NCBI GenBank assembly: GCA_963737745.1
Contig: CAVTTR010000012.1
Location: 1-64,000, forward strand
Source of the DNA: Bog-473 sp963737745
GTDB lineage: Bacteria; Actinomycetota; Acidimicrobiia; Acidimicrobiales; RAAP-2
Direction of reading: 5' to 3'
Length of the DNA stretch: 64,000 nt
The translations under genes and the position numbers were made by a program. This document shows positions 18,421 to 28,058 of the stretch, piece after piece. Position 1 is the first letter of the stretch, and each line of letters opens with the position of its first letter. The notes beneath the pieces are model-generated. The model worked only from the letters and a program-made list of their open reading frames with translations. It was not told where the DNA came from and searched no databases.

Positions 18421-19470
18421 ATGTCCTCGCACGAGAAGTTGCGCCGTCTGAGCCGCTTCCCCCTTGTCGTGGCTCCCATGGCGGGCGGCCCGACGACTCC
18501 CGCCCTCGTCATAGCGGCGGCGGAGGCTGGCGCAGTGGGATTCTTGGCCGCAGGCTATAAGTCGGCGGGCGACATGCAGAGTGAGATCGCCGCCGTCCGC
18601 CGCGCCACATCGGACGCATTCGGGGTCAACGTGTTCGTGCCGGGTGAGCCGACGCGCTACCCCGATGCATTGGCGGCCTACGTCAGTGCGTTGAGCAAGG
18701 AGGCAGACGAGCTCGGGGCGACGCTCGGTGCGCCGCGTTGGGATGACGACGAGTACGGCGCGAAGCTCGATGTCCTTCTCGCCGCACCGCCTCCTGTGGT
18801 CAGCTTCACCTTCGGCTGTCCGAGTCCGGATGTGGTGCGCTCGCTCCAGGCCAGGGGTGCGCTGGTCGTCGTGACCGTGACCACTCCTCAAGAGGCGGAG
18901 CTGGCACGGGACGGCGAGGTCGATGGCTTATGCCTGCAAGGTATCGAAGCGGGTGCTCACCGTGGCACCTTCGCCAACGATGACAGACCGGGGCAGGACT
19001 ACCCGCTCGCAGAGCTTCTGGCTCACGTGCGGGCGACGTGCGCCCTTCCCCTCATCGCGGCCGGAGGGATCGCCGACGCACGGGATGTGGCGGCCGCGCT
19101 GGGTGCCGGGGCGACCCAGGTGCAGTTGGGGACCGCATTTTTGCGCAGTACCGAAAGTGGCGCCCACGCCGTCTACAAGGCCGCGCTTGCCGACCGCCGT
19201 TTCACCTCAACGGCCATCACCCGCGCCTTCAGCGGCCGGCGGGCCCGCAGCCTGGTCAATGCGTTCCTGCGGGCACACGAGGATGCGCCCCCCGCTTACC
19301 CCGAGATCAACCACGTCACCCGCCCCCTTCGCGCCGCCGCAGTGGCGGCCGGCGATCCCGAACACATGAGCCTCTATGCCGGCGAGGGATTCCGCCAGGC
19401 CGAGGAACGATCGGCGGGCGAGGTCATCGAGCAACTTGTGGCCGGGCTCGAGCGGTCCGGATTGTCGTAG
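18421..19470 (+). CDS. Nitronate monooxygenase (2-nitropropane dioxygenase family)
   Basis: 349-residue FMN TIM-barrel enzyme. VAPMAGGPTTPALV is the N-terminal FMN-binding strand; GIEAGAHRGTF carries the catalytic His; IAAGGIADARDVAAALGAGA and VQLGTAFLRSTESGA bind the FMN phosphate. It oxidises alkyl nitronates such as propionate-3-nitronate in class I enzymes. The ATG at 18421 was chosen because family resemblance begins there (EKLRRLSRFPLVVAPM). It lies divergent to a nitroreductase, suggesting a shared role in nitro-compound handling. Confidence 0.9.
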   Translation: MSSHEKLRRLSRFPLVVAPMAGGPTTPALVIAAAEAGAVGFLAAGYKSAGDMQSEIAAVRRATSDAFGVNVFVPGEPTRYPDALAAYVSALSKEADELGATLGAPRWDDDEYGAKLDVLLAAPPPVVSFTFGCPSPDVVRSLQARGALVVVTVTTPQEAELARDGEVDGLCLQGIEAGAHRGTFANDDRPGQDYPLAELLAHVRATCALPLIAAGGIADARDVAAALGAGATQVQLGTAFLRSTESGAHAVYKAALADRRFTSTAITRAFSGRRARSLVNAFLRAHEDAPPAYPEINHVTRPLRAAAVAAGDPEHMSLYAGEGFRQAEERSAGEVIEQLVAGLERSGLS

Positions 19471-19485
19471 GTCAGGTCTCCTAGT

Positions 19486-20016
19486 GTGGAGGTTCGTGCG
19501 CCTTTTGATCCGGATCCCCCCATCCCGGTGAGCTCGCGGCGCGAGGTCGACACCTTCGAGTTCACCCCCCCTTCCTTCGAACGCGTCACCGGCTATCTGC
19601 ATCATCTGAGCGAGGCCGGCCAAGGATGGATCAACCTGCTGCCCGGCGTGGAGTTGGACGAGGAGGAGCAACAGACCATGCCGCCGGGGCTCTTCAGCCT
19701 CTTCAGCAACCGGCAGCCGCCCGTCACCATGTGCACGTTGATGCCTGCTCGGCCGGCCCGGAGCGCCTTCGACGGGGTCACCGTCGGGGTGATGCACCCG
19801 ACGGGAGGGAAGGCAATTGCACGCCTGGCCGAGGCCGGGGTGGCGAAGCCCGCGGGGTGGTTGGTGCGCCAAGACCACCCTCGACGTGGGCTGGTATTGC
19901 TCACGACGCATGGCACACCAGAAGTCGACGTCATCTCGTGGGCCATTGCGGCCGGAACGGCCCTCTGCCGCAAGGAAATGACCGGGCAATGGCAGGCGGT
20001 GGTCTACCTCCCCTGA
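19486..20016 (+). CDS. Hypothetical protein
   Basis: 176 residues, no signal peptide or membrane helix; a soluble alpha/beta protein by composition. It begins with GTG at 19486, 16 bases after the nitronate monooxygenase, and is probably co-transcribed with it. The segment GYLHHLSEAGQGWINLLPGV is followed by PPGLFSLFSNRQPPVTMCTL and GVMHPTGGKA. I do not recognise the family. Confidence 0.65.
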   Translation: MEVRAPFDPDPPIPVSSRREVDTFEFTPPSFERVTGYLHHLSEAGQGWINLLPGVELDEEEQQTMPPGLFSLFSNRQPPVTMCTLMPARPARSAFDGVTVGVMHPTGGKAIARLAEAGVAKPAGWLVRQDHPRRGLVLLTTHGTPEVDVISWAIAAGTALCRKEMTGQWQAVVYLP

Positions 20017-20020
20017 GGGA

Positions 20021-21031
20021 CTATTGAGTAGCGGCGGCAGCAGCTACAACCACGTCGCGCAGTTCCTCGATGAGACTTTCCACTGCTGCGGGGTCGGCGC
20101 GCAGCTGAAGGCGGCCGCCCGATCGTTCCGAGCGCACGAGGCCCGAACCGCGCAGCGACTTCACGTGCATGCTCACGGTCGGTTGGGCCAGGCCGAACGA
20201 CGTGGCCAGATCACCAACCGTGCTCGGCGTGAGCGCTAAGTAGTGCAAAAGGGCCAAACGGGTGGGATCCGCCACCGCCTTGAGCCGGCGCGCCAACGCT
20301 TCGGTGCGCGCCCGTGCCGCCGCGTCAGTTTGCTGGAAGCCTGCGCCGACCAGCGTGAGACCCGGGAATTCCAGGTACAGGCTCTTCCCGAAGAACAAGC
20401 ACGGCACCACGAGGAGGGGTTGACCCGCCTCGATGTGGGCATTGATGCTGGGCAACCAGGAGAGGAATGGTTCACAATGTTCACCGACCAGATCCTCGAG
20501 CCTGCGTCCCGCCTCGAGCTGCGCCACCACGCGCTGTCCGGCCTCATCCAATGTGGGCAGCGCCGCCTGCCAGATCTCGTCGACGAGTTCCCAAACCTGA
20601 CGCAACAAGTCGAGATACGAGCGCACCAGTGCCGGCGATGATTTCAAGAGCTCCAATCGTTGGAGGAACACCGCCCGATCTTCGGCACTCTCCGATTCCA
20701 ACCCCAGGTCAGCGGGCACCGTGGGTACTGCTGCTTCGAGGGCGTCCCACAGGGCGGTCGGCGAGGTTTCGCCGAGTGCATCGGCGTGATGGGCCAGGAT
20801 CTGCACTTCGGTGAAGCAGACGCCAGGCCCAAGGTCGGCCCAGAACGCACGAATGCGCTCGACCAGGTCCTCGCGTTGGCTGAGGACCTCGGAAGCCAAG
20901 GGATGGTTGTCGCGCCACTCCGACCGCAAGGCCACCCAGAGGAGCCAGGTCAGATCGCACGCCAACGAGGGACTCGACAGAAACGTCCGCTTCGGCGGGG
21001 GAGACGTCGTTCCATCCATGGTCATAGGCAT
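20021..21031 (-). CDS. ArsR-type winged-helix regulator with long N-terminal domain
   Basis: 336 residues. The C-terminal 90 residues are an ArsR/SmtB-like winged helix: RLKAVADPTRLALLHYLALT, then TVGDLATSFGLAQPTVSMHV (recognition helix) and LVRSERSGGRLQLR (wing). The first 230 residues form a separate domain like that of actinobacterial ArsR proteins with a DUF5937-type effector region. No metal Cys/His motif of classical ArsR/SmtB is visible. Three in-frame start codons lie close together at 21031-21019. It probably represses its own gene through the palindrome at 21048-21061. Confidence 0.75.
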   Translation of the reverse strand: MPMTMDGTTSPPPKRTFLSSPSLACDLTWLLWVALRSEWRDNHPLASEVLSQREDLVERIRAFWADLGPGVCFTEVQILAHHADALGETSPTALWDALEAAVPTVPADLGLESESAEDRAVFLQRLELLKSSPALVRSYLDLLRQVWELVDEIWQAALPTLDEAGQRVVAQLEAGRRLEDLVGEHCEPFLSWLPSINAHIEAGQPLLVVPCLFFGKSLYLEFPGLTLVGAGFQQTDAAARARTEALARRLKAVADPTRLALLHYLALTPSTVGDLATSFGLAQPTVSMHVKSLRGSGLVRSERSGGRLQLRADPAAVESLIEELRDVVVAAAAATQ

Positions 21032-21047
21032 ACAGCTATATTAGAAT

Positions 21048-21061
21048 ATTGTTGAAACAAT
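21048..21061. promoter_or_regulatory. Palindromic operator next to the ArsR-type gene
   Basis: ATTGTTGAAACAAT: two perfect 6-base arms around a 2-base centre, 17 bases upstream of the regulator start and inside an AT-rich patch. Position and symmetry fit an autoregulatory site that could also control the rightward genes. Binding is inference. Confidence 0.55.
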
Positions 21062-21115
21062 GTCAACTTTGGTATAGGATGGTCTGCGAGAAATCGAAAA
21101 GATCGAAGAGAAAAG

Positions 21116-21484
21116 GTGATGGCAGTGGGGTACTCGTGGCTTGCGGAACGAATGGCGGAAGAGCACCGGCGCGATCTGACAGTCCTGGGAGCGGCCGGGA
21201 ACCAGCCGACTACCCCGCCTCACGGGCCGGCGAGCCGGCCTGCTGCGACTGAAGTCCAGCTCCTCGCGTCGATGATGCCGTCCGCTTCGCACCCTGTCCC
21301 TGTCCTCTGTCCCTGTCGATTTTGGAGTACCGGCCCTCCAGCCCAGCTTGGAGGGAGAGCGGCATCCGGTCGGACAACACGTGGGCACGTTGCTCATCCG
21401 GCTGGGCACCCGCCTTGGTGGCGCATCCATACGCCCCTCCTGATTCGAGGGGACCGGCAGGTTTTTCCTCGGGTGTGCGTATAG
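21116..21484 (+). CDS. Possible small protein downstream of the operator
   Basis: An open frame of 122 codons starting GTG-ATG after AGAAAAGG. Only the first 30 residues (VGYSWLAERMAEEHRRDLTV) look like real protein, a charged amphipathic helix. The rest is Pro/Ser/Arg-rich and includes a CCCTGTC short repeat. The true gene may be shorter or frame-shifted. It would be divergent from the ArsR-type gene. If this is not a gene, 21062-21497 holds only the divergent control region. Confidence 0.25.
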   Translation: MMAVGYSWLAERMAEEHRRDLTVLGAAGNQPTTPPHGPASRPAATEVQLLASMMPSASHPVPVLCPCRFWSTGPPAQLGGRAASGRTTRGHVAHPAGHPPWWRIHTPLLIRGDRQVFPRVCV

Positions 21485-21497
21485 GCAAGAGTGCTGC

Positions 21498-23054
21498 ATG
21501 ACCCCAGATCGGAACGTGTTGTTTCTTACGGTCGATCAGTGGCGCGGTGATTGTCTCTCGGCGCTCGGACACCGGGTGCTTGAAACGCCCGCATTGGATG
21601 CCCTGGCGCGCCGTGGTGTGTTGTTCTCCAATCACTGGGCCAATGCGGCTCCCTGCGGACCCTCGCGCGCCTGCCTGTATACGGGCACCTACCAGCACCG
21701 CAATCGTGCCGTGCAGAACGGCACACCGCTCGATTCCCGATTCACCAACGTCGCCCTTTTGGCGCGCCAATTGGGTTACGACCCCGTGCTCTTCGGACAC
21801 ACTGATACGTCCGCCGACCCGCGGACGGTGCCACCGGGCGATCCCCGTCTCTTCACCTATGAAGGGGTCCTGCCCGGATTCAACTCCGTTCTCCACGATC
21901 CTTGGGAGCAAGGCAGCCCGGGTTGGGCCACATGGTTGGCCGAACATGGTCTTGACGTGCCCAGCAATCCCCACACGCTCTATGAGCCCATTGAGGGATT
22001 TCCAGGGTCCGATGACCATGGCGCGACCTGGGCGCCGGCTCGGTTCCCGGCGGAGCTCTCGCAGACCAGGTACGTCAGTGAAGCCGTCACGAACTGGTTG
22101 GAGCGCAACGGCGAGCGGCCCTTCTTCATCCATGCCTCCTTCATCCGTCCCCATCCGCCTCGTCGCAATCCGATCGGCTACCACGACCTCTACGACGCTG
22201 AGCAGATCGGGCCTTTTGCGGGGTGCGAGCGGCCCGAAGATGAGGCGGCCGTGCACCCCTTTGCCGCCATGCTGCTCGATGTACCCCAAGTGATGGCGCC
22301 CCGGAACGAACGGGATCGCCGCCAGGTGCGGGCCACGTACTACGGCGCGCAGCGCGAAGTGGACGATGGCTTGGCGCCTCTATTCGAGTTCTTGGTACAG
22401 CGCGGCTTGGCCGAATCGACGATGGTCATCGTGACCAGCGATCACGGCGAGATGGGTGGCGATCATTGGTTGCTCGAAAAACTCGGATATTGGGACGAGA
22501 GCTACCATGTCCCTCTGATCGTGATCGACCCACGCGTCGAAGCGGACGCCAGCCGCGGTTCGGTTGTCGATTCGATCACCGAGTCTGTGGACCTCCTTCC
22601 CACCATCTGTGAGTACATCGGCGCCGAGGTGCCGCTCCAGGCGGACGGGTGGTCGTTGTCGCCGTTCACCCACGGGTGGGGTCCTCCCGAGCACTGGCGC
22701 ACCACCGCCCACTTTGAATGGGACTTCTCTGATCCGGTGAACCAGATGGCCGAACAATTCTTGAACGTGCCCATGAGCCATTGCTCGTTGGCCGTTTCGC
22801 GTGGGGCTACCTACAAGTACGTCCAGTTCGGTACCTCTGGCGAGATCTTCCCGCCGCTCATGTTCGACCTCAAGGAGGATCTGGAGCAGACCCACAACCT
22901 GTGTGGCGAACCGGGAGCGGAGTGGAAGGAGGCAGCCTGGGAATGCACGCAGGAGTTGCTCCAATGGCGCATGCGCTCCTCGGAACGAACGTTGAGCGGC
23001 TCCCTGCTCTCGGCCCAGAGGGGAGTGGTCTCCTCCCGGGACACCTGGCGGTAA
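21498..23054 (+). CDS. Sulfatase / phosphonate monoester hydrolase family enzyme
   Basis: 518-residue alkaline-phosphatase-superfamily hydrolase. LFLTVDQWRGDCLSALG supplies metal-binding Asp residues. APCGPSRACLYTG contains the C-x-P-x-R sulfatase signature whose Cys must become formylglycine. VIVTSDHGEMGGDHWLLEK supplies the later metal Asp and His. There is no signal peptide, so it acts in the cytoplasm. The overall pattern is close to phosphonate monoester hydrolases/phosphodiesterases as well as arylsulfatases, so the substrate is open. Start ATG at 21498 after AGGCAAGAG. Confidence 0.85.
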   Translation: MTPDRNVLFLTVDQWRGDCLSALGHRVLETPALDALARRGVLFSNHWANAAPCGPSRACLYTGTYQHRNRAVQNGTPLDSRFTNVALLARQLGYDPVLFGHTDTSADPRTVPPGDPRLFTYEGVLPGFNSVLHDPWEQGSPGWATWLAEHGLDVPSNPHTLYEPIEGFPGSDDHGATWAPARFPAELSQTRYVSEAVTNWLERNGERPFFIHASFIRPHPPRRNPIGYHDLYDAEQIGPFAGCERPEDEAAVHPFAAMLLDVPQVMAPRNERDRRQVRATYYGAQREVDDGLAPLFEFLVQRGLAESTMVIVTSDHGEMGGDHWLLEKLGYWDESYHVPLIVIDPRVEADASRGSVVDSITESVDLLPTICEYIGAEVPLQADGWSLSPFTHGWGPPEHWRTTAHFEWDFSDPVNQMAEQFLNVPMSHCSLAVSRGATYKYVQFGTSGEIFPPLMFDLKEDLEQTHNLCGEPGAEWKEAAWECTQELLQWRMRSSERTLSGSLLSAQRGVVSSRDTWR

Positions 23055-23211
23055 ACCTGGCTCCAGGTTGACCCCGTGGCATGCTGGACGCCAACGTTGA
23101 TCGGTCCGCAGGGCCGGCCGGGTCCCCAGATCGTGGGAGGCCGTGGCGGCTCCATTCCGTTGGGCGAACCTTTTGCAGCAAGAAACGCACGGTAAGTAGG
23201 AAGGAGTTCGT

Positions 23212-23544
23212 GTGCCGCACCATGCCATGACCGACGATGAGATCCACGTATTCCTCACTGCGCTGCCCGCCCGCACGGGAAAACTGGCCACGGTGCGGGC
23301 CGACGGGAGACCGCACGTGGCGCCCATCTGGTACGCCGTCGACGACGATGGTGCCTTGTGCTTCAACACGTGCGAGCGCACCGTCAAGGGGAGGAATCTC
23401 TTGCGTGAGGGACGGGCCGCCATCTGTGTCGACGACGAGCGGCCCCCGTTCAGTTTCGTCACGGTCGAGGGCGAGGTGGAGATCGTTCGCGACCTCGGAG
23501 TGGTGCGGCAATGGGCCGAACCGATCGCCGGGGTTTCCGGCTGA
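23212..23544 (+). CDS. PPOX-class F420-dependent oxidoreductase, C-terminally short
   Basis: 110 residues of the flavin/deazaflavin split-barrel family: LTALPARTGKLATVRADGRP, HVAPIWYAVDDDGALCFNT and SFVTVEGEVEIV are typical. Members are normally about 130-145 residues and end in a helix and strand that form the dimer interface. This one stops right after WAEPIAGVSG, 2 bases before the stop of the convergent mannosyltransferase gene. GTG start at 23212, five bases after AAGGAG. It may be a truncated, non-functional remnant. Confidence 0.7.
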   Translation: MPHHAMTDDEIHVFLTALPARTGKLATVRADGRPHVAPIWYAVDDDGALCFNTCERTVKGRNLLREGRAAICVDDERPPFSFVTVEGEVEIVRDLGVVRQWAEPIAGVSG

Positions 23545-23546
23545 GG

Positions 23547-25085
23547 TCAGGCCGGCAGACCGATGATCCGTCGGCGCTGCGCGCCCGCCCGCAAGGAGCG
23601 GAGTGTCGGGCGGGTGCGGCCGAACTGCCCCAACGGAATGATCACTGTGGCGAATAGTGCCGCCACGAGGATGAGGTCGGGCAAAATGCCGGCGTGGACC
23701 ACGGTGAGGACAAGGTTCTTGACCGAGGAGATGCCGACGAAGGTTTCAAAGGTGCTGAGGGCGATGATGACGCGCCGGAGGGTCGCTGTCACAGCGGGCG
23801 CCAGGACGATGACACCCCACGTGACATACCAACTCCAAAGGATCGGGCCCAACAGCGCCACGACGAGCAGGGTGAGGCCGAGATTGCGTGGGAGGTTGAA
23901 GTCGGACGAACCGAGTAGGAGCCAGACTCCGATCGCCGCGGCGAGACCCAACCCCATCACGCTGAGGACGGTACGTGCTCCGAACGGGGAGAAGTGCACG
24001 TCGAGCACCCGCGCCAGCGTCGATGCCGCCTTGGCCATGGCGTTCACCGGAGTGACGGCGGTGAACGACTTGTCGGCTGCGGTCGTGGTGCGTAGCCAGC
24101 CCCACCCCATTCCCGAAGCCAACGCAATCACCCCCAAGGTCGAGAGCGCGATGAGCCCGGCCCCGATGGTGTGTGTGAGTCGTCGCACGACCGACGCTCC
24201 CGCGCCGGCCCACGCCCAGCCCAGGAACACCACGCCCAGCAAGGCCGGTGATTTGACCCCGGCCGCCACGGCGCAGAGGACGACCCCCGGAATGGTGCCC
24301 CAACGCTTGGCGACAGCGAGTCCGGCCATCAGGAGGCCAAGCATCAGTGCTTCGTTGTGCGCGCCGCCGATCAGGGTCATGAGGACCAAGGGACAGCCGG
24401 CCCCGAGGAGGACGGCGTACGCCGGATCTCGCCCCAGCCGTCGAGCAAGCGACGACGTGGCGGCGATGATCAAGGCGAGTCCCGCCACCTCGAGCAGTCG
24501 GAGCAAAAGGATGTCGGGCAAAATCCTGTGTCCCGAAGCCGTGGCGAGCACGCCGTCGATGGACAAGAAGGTTGGCCCGTACGGCGACGGCGTATTCGTC
24601 CAAAGCGAGTCGGGCATGGTGCTGAACGGCGTCGACCCAAGGACTCCGGTGCCATAGACGTAGGGATCGATGTGGTGGCTGACCATTTCTCCTTGGCCGG
24701 CGTAGCTATAGACGTCGCGGCTGAAGAGGGGAGGGGCGAAAAGGAGTGGGAGGGCCCATATGACAATCACCAGAACGACTTTTTTCACCGGCACCCTGCG
24801 GTGCGACGAGAGATGGCGCAACAGTCCGATCCACACGCGCACAAGGAGGACCATGCCGCCGTAGACCGCGATGATGGCGTAGACCGGCGGGTGGACTCTC
24901 GTCGATCCGATGGAGCCCAAGGGACCGTCGGGCATCCCGAAGAACCAGGCCCCGGACAAGTGAGTCTCATACGCCGAGCCACCGAGAAGGACGCCGCAAA
25001 CAACGGCCAGCGTGGCCGCGCATCCCAACACAGCCGTGGCTGTCAGTCGATGCGGGGCGGCAGTGACGCTGGCCTCGGACTCCAT
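23547..25085 (-). CDS. mptB: Polyprenol-phosphomannose alpha-1,6-mannosyltransferase, MptB-like
   Basis: 512-residue GT-C membrane protein with about 12 helices. The first external loop SRDVYSYAGQGEMVSHHIDP and the following NTPSPYGP segment are diagnostic for MptB, which extends the alpha-1,6-mannan core of lipomannan from polyprenyl-phosphate-mannose on the outer face of the membrane. The ATG at 25085 follows GAAAGGG. It is divergent from the YfhO-like gene across 260 bases. Whether this organism makes lipomannan is not shown; another mannan is possible. Confidence 0.85.
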   Translation of the reverse strand: MESEASVTAAPHRLTATAVLGCAATLAVVCGVLLGGSAYETHLSGAWFFGMPDGPLGSIGSTRVHPPVYAIIAVYGGMVLLVRVWIGLLRHLSSHRRVPVKKVVLVIVIWALPLLFAPPLFSRDVYSYAGQGEMVSHHIDPYVYGTGVLGSTPFSTMPDSLWTNTPSPYGPTFLSIDGVLATASGHRILPDILLLRLLEVAGLALIIAATSSLARRLGRDPAYAVLLGAGCPLVLMTLIGGAHNEALMLGLLMAGLAVAKRWGTIPGVVLCAVAAGVKSPALLGVVFLGWAWAGAGASVVRRLTHTIGAGLIALSTLGVIALASGMGWGWLRTTTAADKSFTAVTPVNAMAKAASTLARVLDVHFSPFGARTVLSVMGLGLAAAIGVWLLLGSSDFNLPRNLGLTLLVVALLGPILWSWYVTWGVIVLAPAVTATLRRVIIALSTFETFVGISSVKNLVLTVVHAGILPDLILVAALFATVIIPLGQFGRTRPTLRSLRAGAQRRRIIGLPA

Positions 25086-25346
25086 GCGGCCCTTTCTTCT
25101 CAGTTCCTATGGCCGCTCTGCCCGCCGCACTCCTCGAGCTGCAAGGATCTTCAGGAAATTCCCAGCATTTGGAAGAAGAATGCGCGCGACCACGGGGGAG
25201 AAATCTAGCTGTCATCAAACCGAAGCATGGATGCAGCACACACCCCGTGGAGCGTCGGCGCAACGACAGAGGAAGCGGTGCGCCATCGTGCCGTGGCTCA
25301 CGGTGATGGTCCTCGGTGTCCCGAGAATCGTCGGGGGCTGAACACA

Positions 25347-28058
25347 ATGCGTGGCCACATCGGACCCTTGTGGCCCTATGTCGTCTTCATCGCCATTCCG
25401 GCCGCAGCCTTCATTCTGCCGGACGTCTTTGGTGGTCACCTCTTGATGACGGGCGACAACCTCCAGCAGAACTACCCGCTCCGTGTCTTGGTCGGCTCCA
25501 TGTACCGCCAGGGCGAGTTGCCCTTCTGGAATCAGTACATCTTCAGTGGCACACCTCTGTTGGCGGGCTTCAATGCCGGGGCGTTGTATCCCCTGACGGG
25601 GCTCTTCGCCGTGTTACCGGACCGTGTGGCGTGGATCGCCACCGAGGTTGTCCTCTTCGCCCTCATCGCCATCGGGATGCATCTCTTCCTGCGGGCGTTG
25701 AAGCTGTCGACGTCCGCCTCTGTGCTCGCCGCCGTGACGTTTTCATGCTCGGGGGTCGTGCTCAGCCAGGTCAGCCACATCGACATGACCGAGGGATACG
25801 CCTCCCTCCCCTTCATGCTGCTGGCGGTGGTGCACATCGTGAGGGATGGGCGCTGGCGATGGTCCGTTCTCCTCGGCATTGCCTTTGCTCTGGTCATATT
25901 CGGAGGTGCCCCCGAGGCCATGCTGGACGAGGGGCTGTTGGTCATCGCCTACGCCGCTCTGAGCGCGGGCGTCGATCGCCGCCGGTGGTGGCGCGTGCTC
26001 AGCCGTGGCGGTGTGGGTGCTGCGTTGTCCCTTTCCCTCTCTGCCGTTCAATGGCTCCCGGGGATCGCAGCCATCTCGAACTCTCAACGTTCGGGGTTTG
26101 GTGGGGGGTTCGCGGAGACGGGAAGTTTTGCCCCCGCCAATAGTCTGCTGTCGTTCGTGCCCTATCTGTTCGGCGGATACGGCCATCTCGGTGAGGCCAA
26201 GTTCTTCTCGCATTACAACTTGCCCGAAGTGGGCATCTACGTCGGCATCCTTCCCGTCATCGCCCTGGCCACGCTCTGGCGCCCGCGTTGGCCGTCGCGC
26301 CTGGCCCCTCGGGAGCGCCGTACGTGGTACGTGATCGCCCTCCTCGGTCTGTTGTTGGCCTTTGGGGCCAACACGCCCCTCGAGCACATCTTCAACGCCA
26401 TCCCGCTCTACGGCCGCCAGCGCCTGCAGAGCCGGAACATGATCGACGTATCCGTTGCCCTTTGTGTCCTCTTCGCGGGCTGGCTCGACCGGCGAGAGGA
26501 TCTGGTCCCACACCTCTGTGACGTTCGACCGCTGGGTCGGCTTCGTCCCGCTGGCGCTGGTGAGCGCAGTGTCGGCGTGGGCCCTGGCGGCGCCACGGTC
26601 CTTGGTCACGACGCTGACCACCGGTTCGGGCTCGGCCGCTGAGGTGCACACGGTCCGAGAGGCGAGCCTCATCGCAGCGGGCTTCTGCCTGGTGGCGGGT
26701 CTCGTGGCATTCCTTCGATTCGTCGTGGGGCAGAGACGCTGGCTGCTCATTGTGCTTGTGTTCATGGCGGCTGATCTCGGCTTGGTGGCCGGGACGAGTT
26801 CGCTCGGCACCGTTCCTTCCAATGCGTTGTTGGTCGGCAAGACCCCGATCGAGGACGATGTGGCGGCGCACTTGCCGACGGGCGGACGCTTTGCCTTTTA
26901 TGACCCGCAGGAATATTCGAGCGGCGCCACGACGGCTGACACCGGCCGACCGGACGCCAATGTCCTGGCGCATCTTCGCTCGGTGGGCGGCTACGCCTCG
27001 ATTGTCAATGGGAACTACAACGCGGTCACATTGACCCACGCCCAAGGCGAGTTGAATGTTCCTCGACTAAAAACAGGCTCCTTTGGACAACTCGACCTGG
27101 CCGAGATTCTCACTGCGCCGGAGTACTTCCTGGTGCCCTTGGTCGGTGCGCCCCGGTCCCTCGAAGAGGTGAAGCAAGCCTCTGCGCCACGCGGCAGCGA
27201 TCCGGTGCTGCCCATGGGGAATCGATCCGATTTCACCGACAGTGGATATGCCTTTTACCCGCCGCCGCGGGGCGCCATGACTACCGGCCAGTCGAATACG
27301 TGGTTCTTCGGAGAATCGCTCTCCGGCTCACATGCGACCTTGCTGCTCGCGGCGGGGTCAACGTCGGCGCAGATCCGATTCGGGACCGTCTCCACCAGCG
27401 GCCGGACCACATGGGGGTCACGCGTCACCGTGGCTCCGGGAGCGACGAGCGTCGGGAGCACCTTGCCGACCAGGGTCCGCAGTCGGCCTGACCGTTCAGG
27501 TGGTCGCGGGGCGTCTGCCGCCGCACCAGGCGGACATAGTGGTCGGGCGTACGAGCTACGAGCTGGACGGGGCGCTCTCCCGTGCCGTGCAACCCGGGCG
27601 CTGGCGCCAGCAAGGTTCAATCGATGAGTACACCCTGTACGTCCGAACGACCGCACCCTCCTCGGTGTACGCGGTCGCGGCAAAATGACGAGCCGGCGCC
27701 ACGCGTCGACATCCTGGCTCAGAGTGATAACAGCGAATCCGTTCACGTGCGCGCGCACAGCCCCGTCACGGTGGTGCGCGACGTGGCGTGGGACGACGGG
27801 TGGCAAGCCTCCATCTCATCTGATGGCGGCCCACAGGTGCCAGTGCCGGTGGGGGAGCGTGGCTTGGTGCAGGAGGTAAAGCTCCCGTCTGGTGACGACA
27901 TAGTCCGATTCTCGTACCAACCGCAACATTGGCTGGTGGCGACCGTGCTCAGTGAAGGGGCCACGTTGCTGCTTCTCTTGCTCTTCCTCGACATTGCACT
28001 CCGTCGATACGATCGCTGGGATCGTTGGCGTCAACGCCTTCGAGGGGCGCGTCGTTAG
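25347..28058 (+). CDS. YfhO-like large membrane protein (at least three frame breaks)
   Basis: About 900 residues when joined, with roughly 12 helices then an extracytoplasmic C-terminal region and a last membrane helix. TGDNLQQNYPLRVLVGSMYR and GELPFWNQYIFSGTPLLAGF are the hallmark N-terminal motifs of the YfhO (COG4485) family, GT-C-like proteins needed for glycosylation of teichoic acids or glycolipids in Firmicutes. Frame changes lie near 26480-26500, 27470 and 27690; the first is cured by removing one base. The ATG at 25347 is taken as start; the frame is open further upstream. The last 4 bases overlap the convergent egtD. Confidence 0.8.

Noticed and set aside
18331..18891. N-terminal extension of the nitroreductase frame
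   Set aside because: It is antisense to nitronate monooxygenase and shows no family resemblance; the real start is the ATG at 18330.
23054..23069. AACCTGG / CCAGGTT inverted repeat at the sulfatase stop as a terminator
   Set aside because: The centre leaves too small a loop and no T-run follows; a chance dyad is as likely.
23563..24657. 364-codon plus-strand open frame opposite mptB
   Set aside because: Antisense to a well-supported membrane enzyme; Arg/Thr/Pro-rich with no hydrophobic pattern.
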